DNA of 64,000 nucleotides, from positions 190,074-254,073 of the forward strand of contig CAYGOF010000010.1 of assembly GCA_964351395.1 (NCBI GenBank). Reading direction: 5' to 3'. The translations under genes and the position numbers were made by a program. Positions 19,031 through 27,125 of the stretch are shown in pieces (position 1 is the first letter of the stretch; the number at the start of each line of letters is the position of its first letter). A model generated the notes under the pieces. That model ran no database searches. It saw only the letters and a program-made list of their open reading frames with translations, and was not told the origin of the DNA. The DNA is from Imperialibacter sp964351395 (GTDB lineage: Bacteria; Bacteroidota; Bacteroidia; Cytophagales; Cyclobacteriaceae).

Positions 19031-19415
19031 TCATTGATCGGTGGTGCTCCACTTTGTATTGCATCAAATGCCTGATATGTGATGCCCTCGTTTTGGCTTC
19101 TTCTGCTTTTTCTCCCTCAAAAAGTTCGTCCACAGTAGCTACCCATAGCCCAAGCCACGTATCGAAATGTGTAGGTGTGAGATTAACCTTTTTATCCAAC
19201 TGCATATGCACGGCCATGGGATTCCCTTGGTAGGTTAACTTACCAAGTAGGGTTGTTTCCCAAAAGCGGTACATTGTTGGCATATGTTTCTCAAAATCAA
19301 GTTGGGCCACCTCAGTAAAGATATAACCGATCGTTCGGTCTTGCTTTACCTTCAAATAAAATTGATCCACCAGGGTTTTGATGTCTTCTGTTGTAGCGAT
19401 GTCTTTTTTCTTCAC
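19020..19415 (-). CDS. group III truncated haemoglobin
   Basis: A 131-residue globin-like protein of the group III 2-on-2 truncated haemoglobins. It has the N-terminal 'LVDQFYLKVKQD', the central 'FWETTLLGKLTYQGNPM' and the distal-pocket region typical of the group, and a proximal His in the 'HFDTWL' segment. Likely role is binding of oxygen, NO or peroxide. The only reasonable start is GTG at 19415; an in-frame TAG lies upstream with no ATG between. Expression may come from the sequence that holds the broken module copy just upstream. Confidence 0.88.
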   Translation of the reverse strand: MKKKDIATTEDIKTLVDQFYLKVKQDRTIGYIFTEVAQLDFEKHMPTMYRFWETTLLGKLTYQGNPMAVHMQLDKKVNLTPTHFDTWLGLWVATVDELFEGEKAEEAKTRASHIRHLMQYKVEHHRSMTNP

Positions 19416-19494
19416 CGTTAGTTTAATGCTTAGCTATGTTGCAAGTATAAGTTTTTGGTGGCAGGAAGTTTATGAGATATATCATTCTGGAAAA

Positions 19495-19571
19495 AGAAAA
19501 GCCCATACCCGTGGTCCTCGCGAGAGGCAGGTATGGACTTCCAACTAATTATCCAGATCAATAGCCGCCGG
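19495..19571 (-). pseudogene. 5' remnant of a third copy of the 95-aa gene
   Basis: Minus-strand translation reads AIDLDN-stop-LEVHTC, which lines up with the intact copy's ATDPDNLYKVHIC (start at 20014). An in-frame TAG replaces the Leu codon, the start codon is missing and a 1-nt indel follows. Nucleotide similarity continues to about 19495. It begins 31 bp after the stop of small gene A, nearly the same spacing (34 bp) as the intact copy has from small gene B. Clearly non-functional. Confidence 0.5.
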
Positions 19572-19599
19572 GCGACTAAAGATTTCTTCAGTGAGAATT

Positions 19600-19770
19600 T
19601 TACCGTGAGGAAAAGTTTCTCATATATGTACTACACTCTGTTTCGTTTCCCATAAACATGATTGAATAGTCCCTCATCACAAGCCAGGTATTGTCTTCTT
19701 TTGAAAATTTTACCTTTAACTGATCTTTAGAATTTGAGACTTGAGCGAGAAGTTTTGAAAACCATGTCAT
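19600..19770 (-). CDS. small protein A, 56 aa, of an unrecognised paralogous pair
   Basis: A 56-codon gene from ATG 19770 to TAA 19600-19602, too short for ordinary gene calls. It aligns without gaps to the gene at 20049-20219 (26 of 56 residues identical). Shared features: M-x-W-x-S at the N-terminus, SKED at residues 23-26, WLVMR at 29-33, S-[IL]-x-F-x-G around 36-41 and a conserved Cys at 46 followed by YM. No signal peptide or membrane helix. It starts inside the 3' end of the 95-aa gene in another frame (44-nt overlap), with an in-frame TAA two codons upstream of its own start. The gap-free conservation is the evidence that it is translated. Function unknown. Confidence 0.6.
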   Translation of the reverse strand: MTWFSKLLAQVSNSKDQLKVKFSKEDNTWLVMRDYSIMFMGNETECSTYMRNFSSR

Positions 19771-20014
19771 TGTAAATTATCGTTTGTTTGAAGATTAATA
19801 GCCCTTTGAGAGAAGAAGTAACCGCCGTTTCGATGAACAAAGGGTCTCGGTCGATGGACGTCAATTTCTTCCCGATTGATGTAAATATTACACGAGTAGG
19901 AATGGTTTGAGAGAAAATGAAATTCGCACCATTTGGAACTAAAAAGCCCATATCTGAGATCCCACTTATTGGGCAGATATGGACCTTATACAAATTATCC
20001 GGGTCGGTAGCCAT
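19727..20014 (-). CDS. hypothetical protein, 95 aa, intact copy of the array's first gene
   Basis: The frame runs from ATG 20014 to a stop at 19727. No known domain was recognised. The N-terminus is ATDPDNLYKVHIC; the C-terminal part contains 'FIETAVTSSLKGLLIF', for which a homologous stretch exists in the broken copy upstream of small gene B. The N-terminal stretch has a homologue in the remnant at 19495-19571. Both comparisons suggest it derives from a real coding gene. It starts 34 bp after the stop of small gene B and overlaps small gene A. Whether it is still functional is uncertain. Confidence 0.45.
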   Translation of the reverse strand: MATDPDNLYKVHICPISGISDMGFLVPNGANFIFSQTIPTRVIFTSIGKKLTSIDRDPLFIETAVTSSLKGLLIFKQTIIYNDMVFKTSRSSLKF

Positions 20015-20048
20015 TTATTATTGGCTATTCATATTTTTAATGGAGCGA

Positions 20049-20219
20049 CTATTTTGGTAGATGGTTCCACATGTAAGCATTGCACTGCTTTTCATCACCA
20101 ACAAAAAGTATTGAGTTCCCTCTCATGACCAACCAGGCATCATCTTCTTTGGAGTATTTCATTACAAGTTGACCATTTAACTTGGAACCTTTCGATAAAA
20201 TATTGGAGATCCAGGACAT
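20049..20219 (-). CDS. small protein B, 56 aa, paralogue of small protein A
   Basis: A 56-codon gene from ATG 20219 to TAG 20049-20051. It is 46% identical to small protein A over its whole length with no gap. The protein is soluble and slightly basic, with 'SKEDDAWLVMR' in the centre and a single Cys at residue 46 in both copies. The preceding sequence, in the same frame, carries similarity to the end of the 95-aa protein (see remnant at 20220-20320). Function unknown. Confidence 0.6.
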   Translation of the reverse strand: MSWISNILSKGSKLNGQLVMKYSKEDDAWLVMRGNSILFVGDEKQCNAYMWNHLPK

Positions 20220-20320
20220 ATTTAATTTGTTTGATGTACTGATTAATAGGCATGGAAAAGCACAGGTAACCAGCGCTTCGATGAACTGTGAAACAGGCTC
20301 GACCTACTTGTGAAAATGCC
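20220..20320 (-). pseudogene. 3' remnant of another copy of the 95-aa gene
   Basis: Minus-strand translation contains FIEALVT followed, after a short gap in similarity, by LLI, matching FIETAVT...LLI near the end of the intact 95-aa protein. An in-frame TAG lies at the upstream edge of the similarity, and a deletion relative to the intact copy follows. The 5' part of this copy is not recognisable, so the array seems to have been cut on this side, next to the PadR promoter region. Confidence 0.45.
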
Positions 20321-20429
20321 CGACTAGACTATTTTTATCTTCAATACAATTGCTTTTCTATCAAAAACCTACATGCTTTTTTGAATTTAGTATCATAATT
20401 TATATATTTAAGAAAATTAGATATACAAC

Positions 20430-20786
20430 ATGGCATCATCAGAATTTATCAAGGGAACTCTTAAGACGATCATCCTGAAACTTCTCTCAGAGTCGAAACA
20501 GATGTATGGTTATGAGATAAGCCAGAAGGTAGAAGAGCTTTCAGGTAGCGAAATTAAGTTAACCTACGGCGCACTCTATCCGGTGCTTTACAAACTGGAA
20601 AACGAGGGGCTGCTGGTGGCTGAGACGGAGGTAGTCGATGGAAGGGCGAGGAAGTATTATTCGCTTACGCCCAAGGGTGTGGACTTGGCCAAAGTGAAGG
20701 TGTCGGAGTTACAGAAGTTCACCGAAACCTTGAAAAACATCCTACTGCCGGCGCCTAACATAAGTCTTGAGGCATGGGGAGCTTGA
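20430..20786 (+). CDS. PadR family transcriptional regulator
   Basis: A 118-residue winged-helix protein. The N-terminal two thirds match PadR: 'LLSESKQMYGYEISQKVEE' helix-turn-helix region, 'LYPVLYKLENEGLL' recognition segment and 'RKYYSLTPKG' wing. These proteins usually repress the gene next to them, often a transporter or membrane protein. It overlaps the following membrane-protein gene by 13 nt, which fits that pattern. The upstream region is AT-rich but shows no exact TAnnTTTG box. Confidence 0.92.
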   Translation: MASSEFIKGTLKTIILKLLSESKQMYGYEISQKVEELSGSEIKLTYGALYPVLYKLENEGLLVAETEVVDGRARKYYSLTPKGVDLAKVKVSELQKFTETLKNILLPAPNISLEAWGA

Positions 20787-21964
20787 GCGGAGAGCAGTTA
20801 AGTGCGATTGAGGATTATCTCGACCGACAGGGCATGACTTATAAACCCTTGCGGGATGAAATGCTTGACCACATTAGCTGCGATATAGAAAGGCTGATGA
20901 CATCGGGACAATCATTTGACGATGCCTGGCTAACGATCACAAAGGAGTTGCCTCCAAAACAAATTCAAACGATACAATTTGAAACCATGGAAACAATCAA
21001 CAAAAAGGAATCGCTCTCAAAGTGGTTCGCCTATCTGTCATTCTTCCTGCTTTTTGCAGGATCTGCGTTCAAATTGATGAAGTTTCCCGGTGCGGGGCAA
21101 ATGCTCATTGGATCATTTATTGCCATTGCACTGGCGTTGGTCAGTGGCTCTACTTTTGGCATGATAAACCATAAAGAAAAAAGAGGCCACTGGTTGCTGG
21201 TGTTGATGCTGGTCGGCATCCTTTTGTTTTTGGCCTCCATTACTTTTCAAATCCTGCATCTGCCGGGGGCTGTCGAACTTCGCACGTTGGCGGTGACCTC
21301 TTTGTGTGTGGCCTATGTGGCTTCCTTTTTTTACCTGCGAGGCTCGGGTGACTATATTTTGTTTTGGCTGCATGAAAAGTACACACCAGCTATCGAGCGG
21401 TTTATATTGATCTTATTTGGTGCGGTCATGATCTTGCGCATGCCTTCACTCATTTTAGCCTACGAGGACTTTTTGTCAATCGTGTTGTTAATCATAACTA
21501 TTGCCTCCGTTGGCTTACATTTTCATGCTCTGGGCTGGCGAGCTCTTAAAGCTGACGAAAAGCCCTCCCTTGGGTATTCAATATGGCTTTCAGTTAGTAT
21601 AGTGTGTTTTCTTCTGCCGGCACTTATGGGTATTGTGAGTTTGCCAGTTCGTGCGATGCTATTCGTAGTCTTTTGGCCTATTGCGGGTGCCCTGGTGGCT
21701 ATGCGCTCAGCGAAGGGAACTTCACGAACAGCAGTTTTCGCCATAACGGCATTTGTTACAACCATCTATCTGATTTCGGCATTAGTTGAAAGTCAAGTTT
21801 TGCCCATTGGCACAAATGGCCTCATCTTTAATGCTGTGGTGTTGACGACGCTTTTGGCTTTGCTGTTTCTATTCAGAAAAGAATCTTTTTTCAGAATGTA
21901 CCTGATCATTGTGGTTAGTCACTACTTGTTTGTGTACCCATGGGAGCTTGGCTTGGGGATGTAA
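20774..21964 (+). CDS. polytopic membrane protein co-encoded with PadR
   Basis: A 396-residue protein with a soluble N-terminal part (about 75 residues, 'IEDYLDRQGM...LRDEMLDHISCDIE', helical) followed by about ten to eleven membrane segments up to the C-terminus. The N-terminal part resembles the helical prefix found in other Bacteroidota membrane proteins paired with PadR. No transporter signature was recognised. Overlap with padR indicates one transcript, and the PadR protein may control it. Function unknown. Confidence 0.75.
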   Translation: MGSLSGEQLSAIEDYLDRQGMTYKPLRDEMLDHISCDIERLMTSGQSFDDAWLTITKELPPKQIQTIQFETMETINKKESLSKWFAYLSFFLLFAGSAFKLMKFPGAGQMLIGSFIAIALALVSGSTFGMINHKEKRGHWLLVLMLVGILLFLASITFQILHLPGAVELRTLAVTSLCVAYVASFFYLRGSGDYILFWLHEKYTPAIERFILILFGAVMILRMPSLILAYEDFLSIVLLIITIASVGLHFHALGWRALKADEKPSLGYSIWLSVSIVCFLLPALMGIVSLPVRAMLFVVFWPIAGALVAMRSAKGTSRTAVFAITAFVTTIYLISALVESQVLPIGTNGLIFNAVVLTTLLALLFLFRKESFFRMYLIIVVSHYLFVYPWELGLGM

Positions 21965-21974
21965 GCCTAAGGGC

Positions 21975-22359
21975 TCATTCCCTTACCGGATGTATAAATA
22001 AAGCGGCAAAGAAAAATAGCGAGAAAAAAAGGTAGATGGATCCGCCAATATAAAAGAATGAACTATTCATCGATGCTGATGCGCCTTTCAACATAGCTAG
22101 CGAGCCAATAAAAAAATGACCGAAGTTGCCTACCGCCGATGGCGAGCTGTAAATGCCTCCAATTAAGTTTGACGAAGTCATCCCGTAGATTATAGCGAAG
22201 GACAAATTCGCCGTCACAGTCAGTAGTGGAAAAATTTAATGGGAAAAATGAGAGCCTAATTCTAAAAATTCAAATATCTCTGCTGGGAAAGAAACTGAGA
22301 GAAATTCCGGTGCCGCCAAGGAGTAGGGAACTTGCAATCATCAATAGTCTTGTTCGCAT
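21975..22359 (-). pseudogene. broken small membrane protein gene (frameshift and stop)
   Basis: The first frame from ATG 22359 reads a signal-like helix ending in 'SLSFFPSRDI' and stops at a TGA. Shifting by one base at the CCC near 22284-22287 continues as 'PAEIFEFLELGSHFSH', then an in-frame TAA at 22236-22238 interrupts, and the same frame goes on to the normal end ('NLIGGIYSSPSAVGNFGHFFIG'). The complete protein would be about 127 residues with four membrane helices, like a common Bacteroidota membrane protein family. Two separate lesions make sequencing error unlikely. A GTG at 22217 could start a fragment, but there is no reason to think it is used. Confidence 0.7.
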
Positions 22360-22477
22360 ATGCTCTTCGTTTTAAACCTGCTAGAGTTTTGTTTCTTGCT
22401 TGCTGAAATCCCTATTGGGCATCGTGCTTAGCAATTGATTCATGAAACTTGCTGCTCATGCGGCAAAAAGAACGGCG

Positions 22478-23974
22478 CTACTTCTGATTTCCCGAAATAA
22501 ATCGCTTGAGCACAACCATCGTCAATTCATTCACATCCGGCGAAATTCTGAAAAACAAAATAGCCCCACCAAAAAGAGCGGTGATCATCGTCGACCGGAT
22601 CACAATATCTAAAAAGATATTGCTGAAGGGCGGAAGGTAGGTTCCTGCCATTAACACAAGCCCTGCTATGGCAAGCATCGCCAGGTTTTTCCAGGTAAAA
22701 GGCTGCACGCCTAGTTTAGCCCACACAAAAATCATTTTTACCAGATTGTATAGGAACAATGAAATCGCCGATGCCCATGCGGCGCCATCTATGCCATAAA
22801 GAGGTATAAGCCATTGGTTGAGCACAATGGCTAGTACAGCCAGTACAATCAGTGACACTACATTGAACCGGAAGTATTTCGACATCACGATAATTTCTCC
22901 GTTGAGGCTGAAGGTCATATCAAGCAGCTTACCCAACCCGATAATGTTCACCACAGCAATTCCCTGCATGAATGCTTCATTGTTAGGTATCAGGGCATAA
23001 ATGGATTGAAGGTTGGCAGCAATACCGATATAAAGCAGAGAACCAGCGATCATTTGATTGATGGAGACCTTTTTGTAGAGCTTGTCAATCTCAACCATGT
23101 CGTGTTTGTCGAACGCACGGGAAATTAGCGGGGTCGTGATTTGAGTGAGTGCCCGACGAGGCATTTCTATTACCACAGCGATGTAAAAGGCAGTGGTATA
23201 GATGCCATTCCAGCTCAGGCCAATGGCTCCGCTGATCATGATCTGGTCGATGTTCAAAACAATGAACGTTCCACCAGCCCCAAGCAATGCATACACGCTA
23301 TACACCATCATTTCTTTTAACTGACTTCCTTCGAAGGTCGAAAAAGAGAATCTGATGGACAGTTTACCCCGATAGATCAAGTAGCCTAACAGATATAGAA
23401 GAGAGACGCCATATACGGCAATCATCGTGTAAACCATCGTTGGGAAGGAGATGATTTTCGCAGCGTAGAGCAAAACGGTGGCACTCGTTCCAACTCTAAC
23501 CAATACTTCCTTGGCAAAATTGGCGGCTACAATTTTCAGTAATGCGCGGGAATATCCTTCTGCAAGCGCCTGAAATGACATAACCAGGAGAACAGCTAAT
23601 ATCACCCACTGATATTCATTCACCAATCCCGACTCTTTGGCAAAGTAAGCGGTGATTGGTTCTCTGAAAATATTGTATAAAACGAGTGTAAAAAGATATC
23701 CAGCCGTAATGCCTATCAGCCCAAACGCCAGCAATTCACCTGGACCATTTTTCTTCTTTTCAAACGCCGGGTAGTATCGAACTATGCATTGTGCGAGACC
23801 TAGTTGGGCAACGGGAAGCAGGAGAAAGGCGGCACTTGGAATGAGTCTTACCAGCCCAATTTCTTCCGTACTGAGAAACCTGGGGAAAAGTATCAGCACA
23901 TTGACATAGCCTATTACCACACCGACATAGGTGAGTACTGTAGTGATAAAGCTCTGTTTGATGACAACGCCCAT
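22478..23974 (-). CDS. polysaccharide biosynthesis flippase (Wzx/MATE-like)
   Basis: A 498-residue integral membrane protein with about 14 helices, of the MOP-superfamily flippases that move lipid-linked oligosaccharides across the inner membrane. The N-terminus 'QSFITTVLTYVGVVIG' and repeated hydrophobic blocks fit the family; length is normal. The methyltransferase gene ends 2 bp before its start and the glycosyltransferase at 24750 is divergent, so it belongs to a small surface-polysaccharide cluster together with the glycosyltransferase and aminotransferase at 16.5-19 kb. Substrate unknown. Confidence 0.87.
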   Translation of the reverse strand: MGVVIKQSFITTVLTYVGVVIGYVNVLILFPRFLSTEEIGLVRLIPSAAFLLLPVAQLGLAQCIVRYYPAFEKKKNGPGELLAFGLIGITAGYLFTLVLYNIFREPITAYFAKESGLVNEYQWVILAVLLVMSFQALAEGYSRALLKIVAANFAKEVLVRVGTSATVLLYAAKIISFPTMVYTMIAVYGVSLLYLLGYLIYRGKLSIRFSFSTFEGSQLKEMMVYSVYALLGAGGTFIVLNIDQIMISGAIGLSWNGIYTTAFYIAVVIEMPRRALTQITTPLISRAFDKHDMVEIDKLYKKVSINQMIAGSLLYIGIAANLQSIYALIPNNEAFMQGIAVVNIIGLGKLLDMTFSLNGEIIVMSKYFRFNVVSLIVLAVLAIVLNQWLIPLYGIDGAAWASAISLFLYNLVKMIFVWAKLGVQPFTWKNLAMLAIAGLVLMAGTYLPPFSNIFLDIVIRSTMITALFGGAILFFRISPDVNELTMVVLKRFISGNQK

Positions 23975-23976
23975 AC

Positions 23977-24699
23977 CTAAGGTTTGAACCAGATAACGGT
24001 GTCGGTAAGTCCGGTGGTCGTGAATACCTTCGGCCAGTTGGCCACAGCCTCATGAACCGGTTGGTACCAGGTTCTTTCCGCATTGTCGAGCACCAACATG
24101 CCGCCTGATTTCAGCTTATGAATCCCAATCAGCCCACATTCTGTTCTTGCTCTACCATCAACTAGTAAAAAATCAATGGAGCTATCTTTGAGTTTACCGA
24201 GTTCACTCACATAGTCAACAAATCCTTTTTTGGTCTCAAGGTATGGTGGGAAGTATTTAATGAGATTTTGTGGAAATGACTTTTCCTCACTGTCAGGTTC
24301 TACCAGCCGATAATCGACATTGTCGATTTGTCTTTTCGCCATCCACTGTTTCACTTTCTCATACCACCCTTTGTGATGTTCGATGCTGGTGAGGTGGCCT
24401 ATGTATTGGGCAAAAAAGGCTGTGCTTTTGCCACTTCCAAATTCAACGCCTACCATTTCCCTACTAAGTAGCTGCCTGAAGATGACAATAGAAGCAGGAG
24501 AGGTCCAGGCTGTCATGCCATTGAATTGCTTGAAAAGCCAATAGTATGTTTTAAGAACAGGCCTTAAAAACCTGTAGGAGATGTATTGGAAGTTCGCACC
24601 CTTGGAAGCCTCTGCTGGCACCTTCATGTTGCGCTTTATAAAGAAAAAACCGGCTGCAATTTTTTTTGCTTGCTCGTACCTGGCTTCAGATGTTTGCAT
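23977..24699 (-). CDS. class I SAM-dependent methyltransferase
   Basis: A 240-residue Rossmann-type methyltransferase. The SAM-binding motif I is 'GVEFGSGKSTAFFA' near residue 91, and the acidic 'SIDFLLVDGRARTECG' is a later motif. The central 'ASIVIFRQLLS' and C-terminal 'GGMLVLDNAERTWY' are typical of methyltransferases encoded in glycan clusters. Probable role is sugar or lipid methylation in the surface polysaccharide. It is 2 bp upstream of the flippase gene, so they form an operon. The start overlaps the long (unlikely) version of the divergent glycosyltransferase. Confidence 0.82.
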   Translation of the reverse strand: MQTSEARYEQAKKIAAGFFFIKRNMKVPAEASKGANFQYISYRFLRPVLKTYYWLFKQFNGMTAWTSPASIVIFRQLLSREMVGVEFGSGKSTAFFAQYIGHLTSIEHHKGWYEKVKQWMAKRQIDNVDYRLVEPDSEEKSFPQNLIKYFPPYLETKKGFVDYVSELGKLKDSSIDFLLVDGRARTECGLIGIHKLKSGGMLVLDNAERTWYQPVHEAVANWPKVFTTTGLTDTVIWFKP

Positions 24700-24749
24700 T
24701 GTTTGTATTTTGCGGCTCGAAGTTATTAAATTATCTTTTAGAAACCGGA

Positions 24750-25976
24750 ATGGCTAAACTCAGAATAGGCATGTTGCTAGATCAGGACTTCCCCCCCGAC
24801 TCCAGGGTGGAGAATGAAGCCGTAAGTTTGATCGAGGCTGGTTTTGAGGTATTTCTTTTCTCTTTGGCCTATAAGAAAGAAGCTGGCGAGGAAATCTGGA
24901 ACGGCATTAAAGTAAAACGATATCATGCAGGGTGCTGGATATATAAAATGTCAGCCCTGGCTTATGACTTGCCTTTTTATCACCGAAGTATTCGGCCTTT
25001 CATCAAGCACTTTATTACTGAGAATAAAATAGATGCCCTCCATGTGCACGATATGGTGCTTGCCAAGGCAGCTTTTCAGGTTAACGAAGCGTTAAAGCTG
25101 CCTCTTACGCTCGATTTGCATGAAAACAGGCCTGTTATCATGCGGTTCTATCCTCATCTGCAAAAGTTTCCAGGCAAGTACCTGATTAATTTTTCACGAT
25201 GGGAGAAAGCGCAAAACCAACTTCTTCGGCAGGCCGATAAAGTGGTTCTTGTAACGGAAGAGGCAAGAGACGAGGCAGCCCGTACGGCTGGCATTAAGCC
25301 AGATAAGGTGGTGGTAGTTCCTAATACCATTCACCCAGATATTTTCCTTGCTTATTGCTTGAATACCGACATAGCTGACCGGTTCAAAAACACCTTCAAT
25401 ATTGTTTATGTCGGAGATACAGGATTAAGGAGAGGCACATTGGATTTGATTGAAGCTTTTGCCCTGGTAAAAAAGAAAGTGGGCAATGCCCGATTGATAT
25501 TAGTGGGTAAAAGCTCTGAGGATATTGTGCTCAAAACAAGAGCTGCGGAGCTGGGTATTTCAACTGAGATAAGTTTTGAGGGGTGGCAGGATGTATCCCT
25601 TTTCCCTTCCTATATTTCAGTGGCAACTGTTTGTGTTTCGCCTATACATAGGAACTTGCATCACGACACCACTTTTGCCAATAAGCTGTTTCAATATATG
25701 GCAATGGGAAAACCATTGGTGGTGAGTGACTGCCCCCCACAAGTGAGGGTGGTGGCCGAAGCTGCATGCGGACTTATACATCAAGGAGGGAATGCAGGAG
25801 ACCTGGCTGAGCAACTCATTCAAATAAGTAATAACCCTGAAGAAGCCAGGAAGATGGGTGAAAGCGGCAAAAAGGCAGTGCTTGATAAGTACAATTGGCC
25901 GAAAACCAGTTTAGGGCTTATTAATTACTACAAGGCGATTGCACCATATAGCCAGGATCCAGTTACCTCATCATGA
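24750..25976 (+). CDS. glycosyltransferase family 4
   Basis: A 408-residue GT-B glycosyltransferase. The first strand and loop 'LLDQDFPPDSRVENEA' are followed by 'LHVHDMVLAKAA' and in the C-terminal domain by 'GDTGLRRGTLDLIEAF' and 'LFQYMAMGKPLVVSDCPP', which form the donor site (E-x7-E-like region). The protein lacks membrane segments. The start at 24750 is chosen because the family's first beta-strand follows directly; an in-frame alternative at 24666 would overlap the divergent methyltransferase. Likely works in the surface-glycan pathway with the flippase. Donor unknown. Confidence 0.9.
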   Translation: MAKLRIGMLLDQDFPPDSRVENEAVSLIEAGFEVFLFSLAYKKEAGEEIWNGIKVKRYHAGCWIYKMSALAYDLPFYHRSIRPFIKHFITENKIDALHVHDMVLAKAAFQVNEALKLPLTLDLHENRPVIMRFYPHLQKFPGKYLINFSRWEKAQNQLLRQADKVVLVTEEARDEAARTAGIKPDKVVVVPNTIHPDIFLAYCLNTDIADRFKNTFNIVYVGDTGLRRGTLDLIEAFALVKKKVGNARLILVGKSSEDIVLKTRAAELGISTEISFEGWQDVSLFPSYISVATVCVSPIHRNLHHDTTFANKLFQYMAMGKPLVVSDCPPQVRVVAEAACGLIHQGGNAGDLAEQLIQISNNPEEARKMGESGKKAVLDKYNWPKTSLGLINYYKAIAPYSQDPVTSS

Positions 25977-26004
25977 TTCTAACGCTGCATCATTTTTTAA
26001 CGCT

Positions 26005-27120
26005 TCAAGAAACTAACTCTTTGAGCATTTCTCCAAAACTTTCTATCTCTTCTTCCGAATTGTAAAAATGCACAGCTGCCCTCAGGTAATTTGGCCTGTA
26101 GGTGGTAATGATTTTTTCGGAGGTCAATCTATCGAATACCGGTTTGTTACATTCAAATGAGACTATCCCGGACCAGCTGTTTTCAGCTCTTGGCGCCATA
26201 GGGGTGAAGCCTGCATCTTGAACGGTCTGGTGTAGTTTTTTGGAAAGCATTTTTACTTCTTCTGAAATTGTTTGCCACCCAATGGTTTTTAGCTCTTTCA
26301 ATGCTTGTCCTTGCATGAGAATATGCAATGGTTTGGGGTGTCCTGCTTCCAGGCTTTGAGGTGGTTGCTTGAGGTGCTCAGGCGGGAGGGGGTCTTTCAG
26401 GAAGTCGGTCATACTACCTGGTCCCAGCGCGCCCTGAGCTAACTTTTTCTGAGCGGTCTTGTTGATGTAGAGCATTCCGGCACCATAGCCGGAAGTTAGC
26501 CATTTGTAAGTGCTGGCTGCCAGTACGTCTACTTTTACCTTAGTGGTGTCGATAGGGATAACACCAAGACTTTGGATGGCATCAACAATCAGAAAAGCAC
26601 CATGCTTTTCACACAAAGCTGAAACTTCTTCCAGGTCAATTCTGTACCCGTTGGTATATTGCACATGGCTAATCACCAGGATTTTGGGCTTACCTGAAAG
26701 CGCCTTTTCAATAGCATCTAAGTCGATGTCACTTTCCATGCCCCAGTCTATCCAGTGTATGGTTCGCTGGTGGTGGATCCAGGGAAGAGTAACTGATGGG
26801 AAATCGTGCTTGACCAGCACCAGTTCCAGCTCGGCTGGCAGCATTTGCTGCACCCACGAAATTCCGTAAGAAGTATCCCAAACAAGCCCAATCTCATCAT
26901 TTGATGCACAAAGTAGCTCTGCGAAAAGCCCTCTGGTGATTTCCATTTGGCTCATCCAGCCCGGTAAATGCTGACTAGCAAAATCCGCAAACTCATTAAG
27001 GTACTGCTTGCCTGTTTCAAGGGTTGAAAGACTCATTGCGCCAGCATTGGCAGTATTCAGGTAGGTACAATTATCTAGGAGCGGGTAGTGCGAGCGAATC
27101 TCTTTTTTATTTGCAATCAT
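26005..27120 (-). CDS. aminotransferase class V-fold PLP enzyme
   Basis: A 371-residue class V PLP enzyme, distinct from the one at 1990. The N-terminus reads 'YLNTANAGAMS', the PLP-ring Asp lies in 'LIVDAIQSLGVIPID' and the Schiff-base Lys in 'ASTYKWLTSGYGAG'. It belongs to the cysteine desulfurase/isopenicillin epimerase-like group; substrate not defined. The start at 27120 is chosen; an upstream in-frame extension to 27276 would overlap the TSUP gene and has a composition unlike the family. It starts 5 bp after the permease gene, so the two are co-transcribed. Confidence 0.85.
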   Translation of the reverse strand: MIANKKEIRSHYPLLDNCTYLNTANAGAMSLSTLETGKQYLNEFADFASQHLPGWMSQMEITRGLFAELLCASNDEIGLVWDTSYGISWVQQMLPAELELVLVKHDFPSVTLPWIHHQRTIHWIDWGMESDIDLDAIEKALSGKPKILVISHVQYTNGYRIDLEEVSALCEKHGAFLIVDAIQSLGVIPIDTTKVKVDVLAASTYKWLTSGYGAGMLYINKTAQKKLAQGALGPGSMTDFLKDPLPPEHLKQPPQSLEAGHPKPLHILMQGQALKELKTIGWQTISEEVKMLSKKLHQTVQDAGFTPMAPRAENSWSGIVSFECNKPVFDRLTSEKIITTYRPNYLRAAVHFYNSEEEIESFGEMLKELVS

Positions 27121-27125
27121 AGTTA

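Larger units (their letters stand above)
19495..20320. repeat. decayed tandem array, period about 447 bp
   Basis: Equivalent points repeat at close to the same distance: small gene B start 20219 and small gene A start 19770 (449 bp), 95-aa gene start 20014 and remnant start-equivalent 19568 (446 bp). The unit is [95-aa gene + 56-aa gene]. Copies have diverged to about half identity at the protein level, so the duplication is not recent. Confidence 0.55.

Noticed and set aside
24666..24749. 28-residue extension of the glycosyltransferase
   Set aside because: It overlaps the divergent methyltransferase start, and the family's first strand begins at 24750.
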